Assembly: GCA_022575985.1 (NCBI GenBank)
Contig: JAKSXM010000040.1
Coordinates: 15,394,001 to 15,458,000, forward strand
Length of the DNA: 64,000 bases
Direction: 5' to 3'
Source: Anagrus nilaparvatae
Lineage: Eukaryota; Arthropoda; Insecta; Hymenoptera; Mymaridae
A program made the position numbers and the translations under genes. This document shows, one piece after another, positions 36,517-47,617 of this stretch (within the stretch, counting starts at the first letter, position 1; the number at the start of each line of letters is the position of its first letter). A model generated the notes under the pieces. The model had not been told where the DNA came from. It was given only the letters and a program-made list of their open reading frames with translations, and searched no databases.

Positions 36517-39500
36517 ATGGGAAAAGTTAATAATCAAAAAAAGAAAAATAAAAATAATGAAGAGAGAGAAATAAATTTAAATTTAAGAACTGAAATTATT
36601 TCTAAATTAAATAAATCAAATGTAAATAATATTAAACTTTCTTCTAAAAACAAAAATTTAATTAATAAAGAAAAATTGTTTAATTTAAAATTGAAAAAAA
36701 AGATTAAAAAAATTATAACTAAAGAAAGAGTTAAAAAAGCAAGAGAAAATGACGAGTATAAATTTTTAGAAAATAATAAAAATAAGCTTAAATTACAAAG
36801 TCAAAGATTAGATAAAAAATTTAAAAATAATGAAAAAATTAAAACTAAGAATAGAGTAAAAAATAAAAGATTAAATGAAGAATTTAAAATTAATGAAAAT
36901 AATTTAAATCGCAGCAGAAATAAGTTATTAAGATCAGACGTGAATTATAATATTCGAGAAAAAGAACTAAATAAAGACAGAAATATAAAATTAAGATCTA
37001 ACGATAATTTTAGTATTCGAGAAAATGAATTTAATAAATTCAGAAACTTGAAATTAAGATCAGACGAGAATTATAGTATTCGAGAAAATGAAGTTAATGA
37101 AGACAGAAACTTGAAATTAAGATCAGACAAGAATTATAGTATTCGAGAAAATGAAGTTAATAAATACAGAAACTTGAAATTAAGATCAGACAAGAATTAT
37201 ATTATTCGAGAAAATGAAGTTAATAAAGACAGAAACTTGAAATTAAGATCAGACAAGAATTATAGTATTCGAGAAAATGAATTTAATAAAGATAGAAATA
37301 TCGAATTAAGACTAGATGAGAATTATAGTATTCGAGAAAATGAACTAAATAAAGTAAGAAATATAAAATTAAGATCAAATGAAGAATATAAGTTAAATGA
37401 AAATTCAATAAATATTAAAAGAAATGAATCATTAAGAAAAAATAGTGATTATAAATTGAGTGAGAATTCAAAAAACCTACAAAACATGAATTATTTAAGA
37501 CAAAATAAGGATTATAAAAAAGCAGAAAATAATGATAATTTGCTTAGAATAAAATTAAAAAGAAAAAATAATGATTATGAAACAATCGAAAAAATTAGTA
37601 ACTTAAAAAGAAAAAAACAATTATTAAATAATGATTTATTAAAATTTCGTACACAATTTGTTGATAATGTAACTAAGAATTTAAATGACAATGAAGATTA
37701 TGAGCATAATGTTTTATTAAAAAATTTTATCGATGATAGAAAAAAAGGTCCTGATATTGAATGCATTTGTTGTTTATGTTTATTTTTTGACCATTCAGTA
37801 TCAGTATTTGATATCAATAAAGTCATTGCTAAACTTTCTACTTTTAAAAATTTTAATATTAATGATTTTTTAAGTAAGATGAAAAATTCTAAATCTACAT
37901 TTGTATGTAGAACATGTAAAAAATATATTTATTTAGGAAAAGTGCCTAAGATGGCTGTAAATAATGAATATTTAAAATTTCCTGAAGTTCCGGATTTTGT
38001 AAAAGATTTATCTCCTTTAGAAGAAAGAATGGTGGCACCAATTATACCTTTTGCTCAAATAAGACCATTATTGCCTTATGCCTTAAATCCACAGTTATCT
38101 TTGAAAGGCAGTATTGTGAATATTAATGTTGATATTAATGATATGATTAAAGTTCTACCTAGAAAATTTGATGAATTATCAACAATTCAAATACAGTTAA
38201 AAAGACACATTGAACATCGATCTAATTATATGCATGAAACTATACAACCATCAAAACTTTGTAAAGCCTTGAAATATTTAATAAAAACACCTCTGTATAT
38301 TGAAAATAATATTAAGGTTGATGATAATTTTTTCAATAATTATGAATTTAATCATGGCGAGAATTTAGATTTTATTGTTGATCCAGAAGATGAAATTACA
38401 AATATTATGAGCATAGCCAATATTTTAAATATTAATAATGTTGATACATGTAATAAAATTATTGATAATGATGAAAATGATATCTTTGAAGATAAATTAG
38501 AATGTTTAGATAAAAACGAAGAAGTATTAATAATAAATAGAAATGAAGAAATCACAGATAAAATAAATGTAATTGCCCCTGGTCAAGGCAAAATACCATT
38601 TCAATCTTATGAAGTTAATAATTTTGATGAATTATGTTTTCCTACTATTTATGGGGGTCAAAAATTGGTATTAAGAGAATCCATGTCTTATGCAGAAAGA
38701 GCTTTATCTGAAGTTAGAAGAAGTGATAGACGATGTTGTAATCCAACCAGGATATTGTTTATGGCGAAAGAAAAATTAAATAAATCTGTTACATCTAATA
38801 TGAATATTTGTCTTAGAAAAATAAATAAAACAAGTAAATTAACAAAAAAAGAAGTTACTGATTCTTCTATAATAGATGATATTATACGTCATGATGATGG
38901 ATATAGATTTTTAAAACAAGTGAGAGCATCTCCAGTATATATGGAGAGTAAGAAAAAACATTTATTAGGAATGATTCGTCAGTTAGGAATGCCTACATTT
39001 TTTATAACTTTATCTGCTGCAGAAACAAAAAATGTAGATTTATTAAAAATATTATATAAATTGCATTATAAAAAATCAATTTCTAGTATCGAGGCAATTG
39101 AATTAGATATGCATACAAAAACAGAGTTAATAAAAAATGACCCAGTTACTTGTGTACGGTATATGGATAATCGATATAAAAAAATATTTAATATATTAAG
39201 AAATTACAATGGACCTTTTGGGAAGCACAGAATATGTGATTCATTTATAAAAACAGAATTTCAGCAAAGAGGGTTAACCCATGAACACGCAGTGGTTAAA
39301 GTGGAGGATGCTCCAACTTACGATCAAAATGATATATTAAGTGAAGAAAATGTCATCAATTTTATAGATAACTACGTGACTTGTGAGTATGACCCTAAAA
39401 ACCCTTTAATGATGTATCAACGACATGGACACAAAGCAACATGTTATAAAGGGAAAAAAAATAAGAAATGCAGGTTTAATTACCCTTTATATGTAATGAA

Positions 39501-41797
39501 CCGTACAAGAATATTAAAACCATTGAAAGAAGATGAAAAAAATGAGGTACATGAAATAAACTTAAATAAAATCGATATTTTAATGAAAAAATATTTTGAT
39601 AACAATATTGACGAATCATTTGAAAATATGTTACATATGTTAGAATTGAATGAAGAATTATATTTAAATGCGATCAGATCTTCATTATCTAGACCAAAGA
39701 TATTTTTAAGAAGATCTTCTTTGGAAGTTGCTATTAATTCGTATAATAAAGAAATTTTAGCGCTTCTTGAATCCAACATGGATATTCAGTTCATTTTGGA
39801 TCCATATAGTCTAGCATCATACATAATTAATTATATTTCTAAATGTGATTCAGAAATGTCAAAATTATTGAAAGAATCGGAACGTGATATTAAAAATGGA
39901 AACATTACTTTAAGAGATAAATTTCAAAAAATTGCAAAAGTTTTTTTAAATAGCAATATTATGTCTGTTCAAGAAGCAGTGTATCATTTATTATCTTTGC
40001 CTTTAGTAAAATGTAGTACAGCAACAGTATATATTAATACTGTTCCCATCGCAGAAAGGGTTAGAATATTAAAAAGTAAAAAACAATTAAAAAAATAAGA
40101 TGAAAATTCAACAGATATTTATAGTGAAAACATTATTGAAAAGTATGAAAAAAGAGATAAAAAATTAGAAAACGTATGTTTGGCAGATTTTGCAACCATG
40201 TATAATAAGTATTATAAAAATTTGGATGAATACGAAAATGATTCGAATGATGATAATAATGAAGATAATCAACTTAATAGTCAAAAACATTTCAAAAATA
40301 AGAAAAAAATTCTGAGATATTGAAATTATAAATTAGAAGTTGATGAATACAATTATTATAGAGAACACGTATTATTATTCCTTCCATTTAGAAATGAATT
40401 TAATGATGTTGAAAATGCAAATTGTAGAAAAATTTATTTATTGAATGAAACTATAATTATGCAAAAGAAAATAGAATATAATAAGATACAGAATAATTGT
40501 CAAGATGATAACGGAAAATCTAATAAAATTTCTATAGCTAATAAAATACAAAAACCTAAAATATTTGATAAAGAAATTGTTATGAATTTAATTAAAGATC
40601 TAAATGATGAACAAAAACAAATAGTAATGCATATTTTAAATTGCATTAAAACTGGAACTACGCCTTTTCATATAATAATAGGCGGGTCTGCAGGTGTTGG
40701 AAAATCAACTGTTATAAAAGCAATCTATCAATCATTGTCATATGCTCTTGATAATTTAGTAGGAATTAATAATGAAAAAATTAAAGTATTATTAAGTGCT
40801 TATACTGGAATAGCTGCATTTCATATTGGAGGTATAACTTTACATACAGCATTACAATTACCAGTTGACAAATATAGTGGTCAAATGAAGGATTTAGGTC
40901 CAGATGTTGCAAATTCAATTAGAGAAATGTTTTCTGATTTAAAAGTTTTAATAGTAGATGAATTTTCATAGTAGAAGGTGATCAGCAATTTATTACTGCG
41001 TTAAATAATTTAGCAAGTTGCGAAATGACAAATGATGATGTAAATTTGATAAACGAAAGGCAAGTTAATGATATGAAAAAAATTCCAAAGAATTCCTATT
41101 TTATAAAAACACTGACGTTGATGAATATAATGAAAAAAAAATTGATAATTTTCAAGGTATTTTTATATTTAATTATTTCAATATAAAAATATTTTTAATG
41201 AATTTTATTACAGGCAATGTTTATGTATCTATGGCGGTGGATAGCATCATAGGAATTGTTAATGAAGAATTAAAGAAAATTTTATTTGAAATTATTGAAG
41301 GTAGGAAACGAAAAGATTGTGGTAATTTACCGCAAAAGTTGTCTCTTAAAGTTGGAATAACTTATATGATTACGACTAATGCAAGCATAGAAGATGGAAT
41401 AGTTAATGGTGCTTGTGGTACATTAGAAAAAATTACTTTTGATAAGGAATTGCCAAAATTACTATGGATAAATTTTAATAATGATAGAATTGGAATAGCA
41501 TTGAAGAATAAATATTATAATTACATAAAAATAAATCATATGTGATCAAATCTAGTACCAATTGAAAAAACTGATGTCATATCTGTAATAAAATATGATG
41601 ATTTTTATGAATTTAATAGAAATCAATTTCCAGTCATTCCAGCAGAATCTATGACAGTACACAAAAGTCAAGGCCAAACTTATGATAAAGTATGTGTGCA
41701 TATAAGTGAAAAGATGAATAGTACACGTTCATTGTTATATGTAGCTTTTAGTAGAGTGAGAAAATTAAGCGATTTGTATATTGTTGGTAATTTTTAG
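36517..41797 (+). pseudogene. Helentron Rep-helicase (broken)
   Basis: Open from 36517 to 40098 (1193 codons). Residues ~140-290 hold tandem 24-residue repeats of the LKLRSDxNYSIRENEVNK type. LSPLEERMVAPIIPFAQIRP (~505) and LPRKFDELSTIQIQLKRH are DUF6570-like. The HUH motif is QQRGLTHEHAVVKVEDAP (~915); the Rep tyrosines are Y1102 and Y1106 in ASYIINYISK. The frame continues past TAA 40096-40098 and TGA at ~40321 without shifting. Helicase: IIGGSAGVGKSTVIKAI (Walker A, 40675), LIVDEFS (Walker B), then loss of roughly 60-80 codons at 40971-40980, a one-base shift near 41110, an intron about 41156-41213, TGA near 41543, SMTVHKSQGQTYDKV, LLYVAFSRVRKLSDLYIVGN, and TAG at 41795-41797. Clearly a transposon protein beyond simple function. 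Confidence 0.85.
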
Positions 41798-43609
41798 AGA
41801 CCAAAGAAACCGAAAAATGATACTTTACTAAAAGAATTAAACAATCTTAAAACTCATAAAAAAATTACTCTAAATTTTGAAATAAAAAAAAAAAAATACA
41901 TTATTATTTATCAAAATGTGAGATCTTTGGTTAGAAATATTACATACATTAATCATGATTCTTGGTATTATCAAGGAGATATTTTAATATTTTCGGAAAC
42001 GTATGCTATAGCGGAAGATGAATTTTATTTAAAAGATTATAAGATAATTTATAGATCAGATAATGAAAAAGAAAGAAGAGCATCAGGAATAATTTGTTTC
42101 GTTAAGGAGAATGTAAACTGTGTAGTTTTAAAGCACTATAATTTTAAAGATTATAAAAATGGAAATAGGCAAATTATAGAATTAGTATTACTAAAGATAG
42201 ATGATATTTTGATACTAACAGGATATAAGTCACCATTAACTCCTTTAAATACATTTAAATTATCATTGGAGAAATTTGAAATTAATATGTATTCTGATGA
42301 AATAAAAAAAATTATTATAGGAGATTTTAATCATGATCTTAAAAATAATATTGAAAGTAATTTTGAAAAGTATTTAAATTCAATTAACTTTTACAAAGGA
42401 TTAAACTCAAAAATTTCAACTACAGATAGAAATACTCAAATTGATGTAATATTTATAAATAAAAAAATTGAAAACTATTCATCAGGTGCTTATGAGTCTT
42501 ATTTTTCTGATCATAAACCAATTTATCTAAATATTGGGGATAATAATTTAAAAAAAGGAAAAAATAATATACCAAAAATAATATCAATAGAAAATTTACA
42601 AGGAAAAAATAAATTAAATTTAAAAAGTTGTCATGAATCTTTTAAAAATTTAGATCAGCAAACAATAAATCAACTTCAAAAAGAAATTTATAAGTTACAT
42701 GGTCTTCCTAATGATGATGGAATATCATGTTACGCAAATTATTTATTACAAGCAATTTATAATTTTAAAATTATACGGGATGCAACAAAGTTATATGAAA
42801 ATGATATAATAAGAGAAAACTTTGAACATTACAATATTAATATAAATGTAAATAAACAAAAAAAAAATGTTATAAAAAGATATGATGTCGAAAGTATTAG
42901 AGAAAAATCGTCAACTGGTCTCTCTGACTTTACTGAACCTAAACAGCAATGTGTTGGAGAATTTTTAACTCGTATTGCTGAAAAATCCGAACTTCTACAA
43001 GACATTTTATCATTTGAACTAATTGAAAAAACAAATTGTGTCGAATGTAGTTCTAAAAAGATCCCAAATGCAGTAAAGACAGAATCTTCATATAATGTTA
43101 TATTTATTTTACATGTACATCAAAGCAATCAATGTACATTACAGCAGCTGTTAGATAATTATTTTAATAAAGAAGAAGTCTTAGAAGCAACATGTGATAA
43201 TATAAATAATTTAACCAAAGTTAAATGTAACAGTAGAAGCAAAATAAAAACAATGGAAATAAAAATCATGAATGAGATTCTAGTTATTCAATTAGCAATT
43301 TTTGAGAGAAAAATGCATAAAGGAAAAATTATTTATAACAAAATACGAATTCATAAATTTCCTGAAATACCAAATAATGATATAGTAATAAATAAGGAAA
43401 AATATAAAGTTGAAGCAGCAATATTTCACATTGGTCCAGATATTACATCGGGTCATTATATTACTATGGTTAGAAATGTAGATAATAAATGGACAATGAT
43501 AAATGATGATACTATTTACGATAATCTGACATGGTTAATTGACCAAGGAGAACCATATTTACTATTTTTTAAAAAATGTGAAAATGATAATCAAAAAGGT
43601 AATTTTTAG
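41798..43609 (+). CDS. Helentron endonuclease fused to USP-type (C19-like) cysteine protease
   Basis: One uninterrupted frame of ~600 codons. N-terminal half: YQNVRSL, DILIFSETYA, ASGIICFVKENV, IIIGDFNHDL, TQIDVIFINKK and SDHKPIYLNIG, the metal- and DNA-binding motifs of apurinic-type endonucleases in LINEs and Helentrons. C-terminal half (~42640 on): HGLPNDDGISCYANYLLQAI places a Cys like the USP nucleophile box N-x-G-x-x-C-Y-x-N-x-x-L-Q. CVGEFLTRI parallels the C-x-E-F-L box. Finger cysteines (NCVECSS) follow, then ITSGHYITMVRNVDNKWTMI with GHY and a following NDD, and PYLLFFKK. Cys, His and Asn/Asp are all present, so activity is plausible. The frame runs on from the helicase after the TAG at 41797, so it may once have been one polyprotein. 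OTU proteases are the usual Helentron partner; this looks like C19. Confidence 0.75.
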   Translation, partial: RPKKPKNDTLLKELNNLKTHKKITLNFEIKKKKYIIIYQNVRSLVRNITYINHDSWYYQGDILIFSETYAIAEDEFYLKDYKIIYRSDNEKERRASGIICFVKENVNCVVLKHYNFKDYKNGNRQIIELVLLKIDDILILTGYKSPLTPLNTFKLSLEKFEINMYSDEIKKIIIGDFNHDLKNNIESNFEKYLNSINFYKGLNSKISTTDRNTQIDVIFINKKIENYSSGAYESYFSDHKPIYLNIGDNNLKKGKNNIPKIISIENLQGKNKLNLKSCHESFKNLDQQTINQLQKEIYKLHGLPNDDGISCYANYLLQAIYNFKIIRDATKLYENDIIRENFEHYNININVNKQKKNVIKRYDVESIREKSSTGLSDFTEPKQQCVGEFLTRIAEKSELLQDILSFELIEKTNCVECSSKKIPNAVKTESSYNVIFILHVHQSNQCTLQQLLDNYFNKEEVLEATCDNINNLTKVKCNSRSKIKTMEIKIMNEILVIQLAIFERKMHKGKIIYNKIRIHKFPEIPNNDIVINKEKYKVEAAIFHIGPDITSGHYITMVRNVDNKWTMINDDTIYDNLTWLIDQGEPYLLFFKKCENDNQKGNF

Positions 43610-43837
43610 TATACTATTCATAATTTAGTAAAATTTGTTAACAATAAGAGTATAGTAGATAATTTTTATTTTAGCTTATAGTATATTATAAAACAAAAAA
43701 AATTAATTATTTAATGTAGTTTCTAAGATGATTATTTTATTACATATATTTTTATTACATTAGCATCTATATAGAAATAATAAGTCAAGAATGATGAAGT
43801 AAGAAAAACAAAATAATATTTTTGAATTTATTTTAAT

Positions 43838-44080
43838 AGGTTGGTAAGGTAGAACAGTTACCGATTTCTTGATTTTGTCCGGATTTTAATAGCAATTTTA
43901 GAAAATTCAATTTTTTTCTTAGTAAATTTTTAGCTATTTACTTATTTTATTTTTAAATCGATGCAAGATTTAATTACTGAGTGGATGAAATAAAATTCAA
44001 ATTTTTTATTAAAAACAAAATTAATTATTTAAAAAAAAAATAATGTTGATAACTGTCTTACCTTACTAGCCCCTTAATTT
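43838..44080. mobile_element. MITE with GGTTGGTAAGGTAGAACAGT ends, ~240 bp
   Basis: The left end GGTTGGTAAGGTAGAACAGT and the right end (GATAACTGTCTTACCTTACT, then AGCCCC) are imperfect inverted repeats. A second copy in inverted orientation lies at 53165-53345 and shares TTGAATTTTATT.CATCCACT. Flanks TTAATA/TTAATT hint at a TTAA-type target. It sits within the Helentron 3' region. Confidence 0.65.
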
Positions 44081-44261
44081 ATATTTAGCTTAATTATTTA
44101 TTTATTATTTTTAGATCATACAAATTTATTATCTGAAAAAAAAAATTGGATGAAAAATTGAGGAATTATCAAATGAATTAACTAAAAAACACACATTATA
44201 AAATATTTAAATATTCATAATGAATTAATTAGAACTTATTAATTAAAATTATTTTTTTCAG

Positions 44262-44880
44262 ATAAGCAAGGTACAATCATAATGAATAATACTTTACTCT
44301 TATAAATGATAATGAAATTAACGATAATTTAAGATGGTTAATAAACAAAGCAGAACCATATTTACTATTTTTAGAAAATTGTGAAAATGATAATCAAAAA
44401 GGTAATTTATAGAATCATCTTCATAATGTAATAAATATTTTTAACATTAAGATTGTAATAGTTAATTTTTATTATAGCTCATATTATTTTATGAAACAAA
44501 CAAAAAATTACTTATTTAATGTAATTTTTAAGATGCTTTTTTATTATATAAATTTTTATTATATGTGCATCTATACAATAATTTAAGAATGAAGTAAGAA
44601 AAACAGTATTATATTTTTTAATTTATTTTAATTTATATTTAGCTTAATTATTATTTTCAGAATATATGTATAAAAAAAAATATATCTATCTGAAAAAAAA
44701 AATATGGATGGAAAATTGAGGAATTATTAAATAAATTAATGCAAAAAAATTTACTATTATAAAATATTCAAATATTTATAGTTAATTAAATCTAAATTAT
44801 TAATTAAAATTATTTTTTTTCACATAAAACAAGATACAATTATAATGAATAATAACTCATCTTTATGAAAGGTGATACAT
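44262..44880 (+). repeat. Partial duplications of the Helentron protease 3' end
   Basis: 44300-44409 encodes NDNLRWLINKAEPYLLFLEN followed by CENDNQKGN and a stop, a diverged copy of the last ~35 codons of the 41798-43609 ORF. The following ~200 bp also parallels the sequence after 43609. A third, poorer copy of the AAGATACAATTATAATGAATAA start is at ~44830. The flanking poly-pyrimidine-AG could let these act as alternative 3' exons, but simple segmental duplication is enough. Confidence 0.7.
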
Positions 44881-44984
44881 ACATAAAAAAAATGATATTA
44901 AACATAAATCTTTTGATTAACTTTTGAGGTTTGAGCGTTTCATTGAAAATTACTATTATATTTTCCTCTATAATTTGCATGTGT

Positions 44985-46215
44985 TTACTTGAAAATTCAA
45001 GCAAATAATTCAAATTCAGATGGTTATATTTATCACTTTAATTTTCAAGTGTTTACTTGAAATTTCAAGCATTGCTATTTATTAAACAAAGGATAAAGTA
45101 TTGGTTTCAGCTTTGCATGCAGTTGTATGCAAATGTTAATTTAAAATTCGACGGTTTTATTTTTATATTTAAATTTCAAGTGTTTACTTGAAATTTCAAG
45201 CAAATAATTTAAAATTCATAGGGCTATATTTTTCTATTCAAAACTGTAAAATATTAAGTTAGTGCGTGCAGTGAAAAACAATAATTTCACCCTTAGATAA
45301 AATCGTACAATCTTATATACTATTTAAAAAAAAAAAAAAAAAAAAAATTAAAATATAAGTTTTATCTCACAATAATTATATTATTTTTATTAGAAGATAG
45401 CATTAGAAGCAAAAATAGGTGATATTATGCCTGAAACCATATTTGAAAGAATGCTTGAAATCGAAGTAAGATGGAGTAATATAATTTAAAGGAATCAAAT
45501 AAAAAATTTAATTGTTGTTCAGTTACTTAGTAAAATAATAAGGGTAAATTGATATTTAAAAGTTAAATAATTTTTCTTATTCTCTTGATTTAATTTTAAT
45601 ATGATTCTAGGATGTTTGCTTTAAAATTATTAATTTAACAATTAAAGCTTGTTCTTCTTTAAATAATATGTGTGCTGCATCTGCACTATTAAGATCTCAT
45701 TTATCTATTCACGTTGAATTATTGGGTTCTAAAAGTGAACCAACGCTCGCATGGTTTGCATCAACTATTTTTGTTCATGAGAAGCTTTACGAAAATTTTT
45801 TAAGATTTGGTATGCTAAAAATTCATTCTTATTTTAAATAATTAATAAAAAAATAATTAATTTTTTTTTTTTTTTTTATTTTATTGCAGAAGTACACATG
45901 TTCAAATATGCATGAATTTTTCAATCTCAGAATAACAACAAGCTATACACGAAGCAATAAAAAATAATAATAATAATAATAAAAATTATAAATTATAGTA
46001 ATAATAATTACAGAAAAAGTATTAGAAATTCAAAATGCTGTATTTTTCACTTAAAGTTCCAAATGTTTACTTGAAATTTCAAGCAAATAATTTAAAATTT
46101 AAAATAGTATATTTTTTGCCTTAATTTTCAAGTATTTGCTTGAAGTTTTAAGCAAATAATTTAAATTTTAAAAAGTTGTATTTCGCTTGAAGTTTCAAGT
46201 GTTTGCTTGAAATTA
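44985..46215. repeat. Cluster of dispersed CTTGAAATTTCAAG palindromes
   Basis: Units such as TTTCAAGTGTTTACTTGAAA, then TTTCAAGCAAATAATTTAAA, occur near 44992, 45045, 45178, 46057, 46127 and 46190. They continue at 47707, 47757 and 50540, with related units in the 58.9-59.8 kb satellite. CTTGAAATTTCAAG is a perfect 14-bp palindrome. They flank the small genes in this interval. Confidence 0.8.
45394..45915 (+). CDS. Three-exon unknown protein (5' end not found)
   Basis: Exons 45394-45465, 45611-45809, 45890-45915 have canonical splice sites and consistent phase. They encode about 98 residues to a TGA: KIALEAKIGDIMPETIFERM, then KACSSLNNMCAASALLRSHL, LAWFASTIFVHEKLYENFLR and EVHMFKYA. Markedly less AT-rich than its surroundings, as expected for real coding sequence. 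The acceptor before 45394 implies an upstream exon I could not locate. No family recognised. Confidence 0.45.
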
Positions 46216-46272
46216 ATTAGGTACATTTTCCTTCAAATCAGAATTTATTTTAATTATTAATTCTAATTAGTC

Positions 46273-47073
46273 CTAATTAGTGTTATTTAAATCTAGATTT
46301 AATATCCAATCGCCATTACTTTCTTGAGTTATTATTTTATTTTGCTCAAAAATTAATTCTTCTTCAAATTCTAATATATTTTCATCAAAATTTTCATTTA
46401 AAGTATCAAAATTGACTGATATTGTTTTTGAATTATCATTCTGATCATTATCGAAAAAATGCTTTTTATGATTTCGTTGCTTATTAAAATAACTCCTTCT
46501 TATTTTTTCAACTAGCGGTTTATCTAAATTATTTTTAATGAAGTATTTTATTAAAAATGTGAAAAGATCTTCTGCTTTTTCATTATGATATATAACTTTT
46601 CTTTCTTTTTTTTTATTATCTTTTACGATATCAAAAGTACTTCCACCAAATTCAAAAAGTTTATACTTGAAGTCATCGTGAATCAAATTACATTCTATAT
46701 TAAAATTTTCTTCGTAATCTTCTCTTTTACAAAGTTCCGAAATCGAAAGATATTGCAAGTTTATCATTTTATTTAATATCCTCAAACTAACTTTCATACT
46801 TGGTTTTTTATAATTAACATAATCCTTGAATTCATCGTACATTAATATTATAGGATCATTTACTATATGATAATTGATGCAATCATTTATAAATTTTTTA
46901 TGATGTTCTTCGCAATATTTAAAATCTTCAAATTCCGTTCTTTTAGTGCACCTAACTTCGTATTCAGAAAAAGCTTCGCATATACGACCAACAGTTTGAT
47001 TAAAAAAAATTGATCTTACTTTTAAAACCATTTTAACAATTATATGATTAACCAAAATTATTGTTATAATCAT
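46273..47073 (-). CDS. Unknown protein with C3Hc3H-like zinc motif
   Basis: A single open frame of 266 codons, AT-rich. Near residue 32 it has ICEAFSEYEVRCTKR followed by KYCEEHHKK, giving C-x9-C-x11-C-x2-H. This spacing resembles the zf-C3Hc3H domain of KANSL2 and INO80D. The rest is Lys/Asn/Glu-rich without a known domain and ends in an acidic EFEEELIFEQ stretch. The first ~14 residues (MIITIILVNHIIVK) look unlike the rest; translation may really begin at the internal Met at 47031 (MVLKVRS). It sits among palindromic repeats and may be lineage-specific. Functional claims would be speculation. Confidence 0.55.
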   Translation of the reverse strand: MIITIILVNHIIVKMVLKVRSIFFNQTVGRICEAFSEYEVRCTKRTEFEDFKYCEEHHKKFINDCINYHIVNDPIILMYDEFKDYVNYKKPSMKVSLRILNKMINLQYLSISELCKREDYEENFNIECNLIHDDFKYKLFEFGGSTFDIVKDNKKKERKVIYHNEKAEDLFTFLIKYFIKNNLDKPLVEKIRRSYFNKQRNHKKHFFDNDQNDNSKTISVNFDTLNENFDENILEFEEELIFEQNKIITQESNGDWILNLDLNNTN

Positions 47074-47617
47074 TATCTGAAAATTATAAAAAATTCGATA
47101 TTTATTTATTTATTTATTTTTTTGTAATAATTTAAAATCGTTTATGTATCTTTTATTTACATTAATTATTTATAATACTCTAAATTAAATTTTATTTGTA
47201 TTTAATTGGAATTTTTAAATAAAATGCTGTCAATTTTTTGGTTATTTTACCAGTAAAGCTATTAATCAATAATAATTGAAAGTCAAATTTTTAAATATTT
47301 TTTTGATAACTTAAATTCTAATAATTTTTATGACCAGATTATTTATTATAATTAAATAATAGAATATTTAAAAAATAATGATTTTGTAGATCTTTTGATA
47401 AAAACTCTAAAATAGCAAAATGAATGATTTAAAGAAAAAAAATGGAAAAATTTGAAATTAGCCACAATTTTTATTTAATCAGCTTATACAAGTCAATTAT
47501 TATTTTTTTGTTTATTCATTTAAATTTATGAAAATAATAATTGAATGTTAAGGTTATGTTAAGAATTTTCTCTTTATTTACTATATATATTATGTTTTGA
47601 AAACAACAATAAAGTGT

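Larger units (their letters stand above)
36400..44900 (+). mobile_element. Helentron-type rolling-circle transposon, decayed
   Basis: Order: charged-repeat N-terminus, DUF6570-like region, HUH Rep, PIF1-like helicase, endonuclease-exonuclease-phosphatase domain, USP-type cysteine protease, then duplicated 3' sequences to about 44.9 kb. Rep plus helicase plus an apurinic-type endonuclease is the definition of Helentrons within Helitrons. Exact termini cannot be placed by eye. Several stops and frameshifts mean this copy is not autonomous, although long segments remain open, implying recent activity of the family. Confidence 0.85.
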
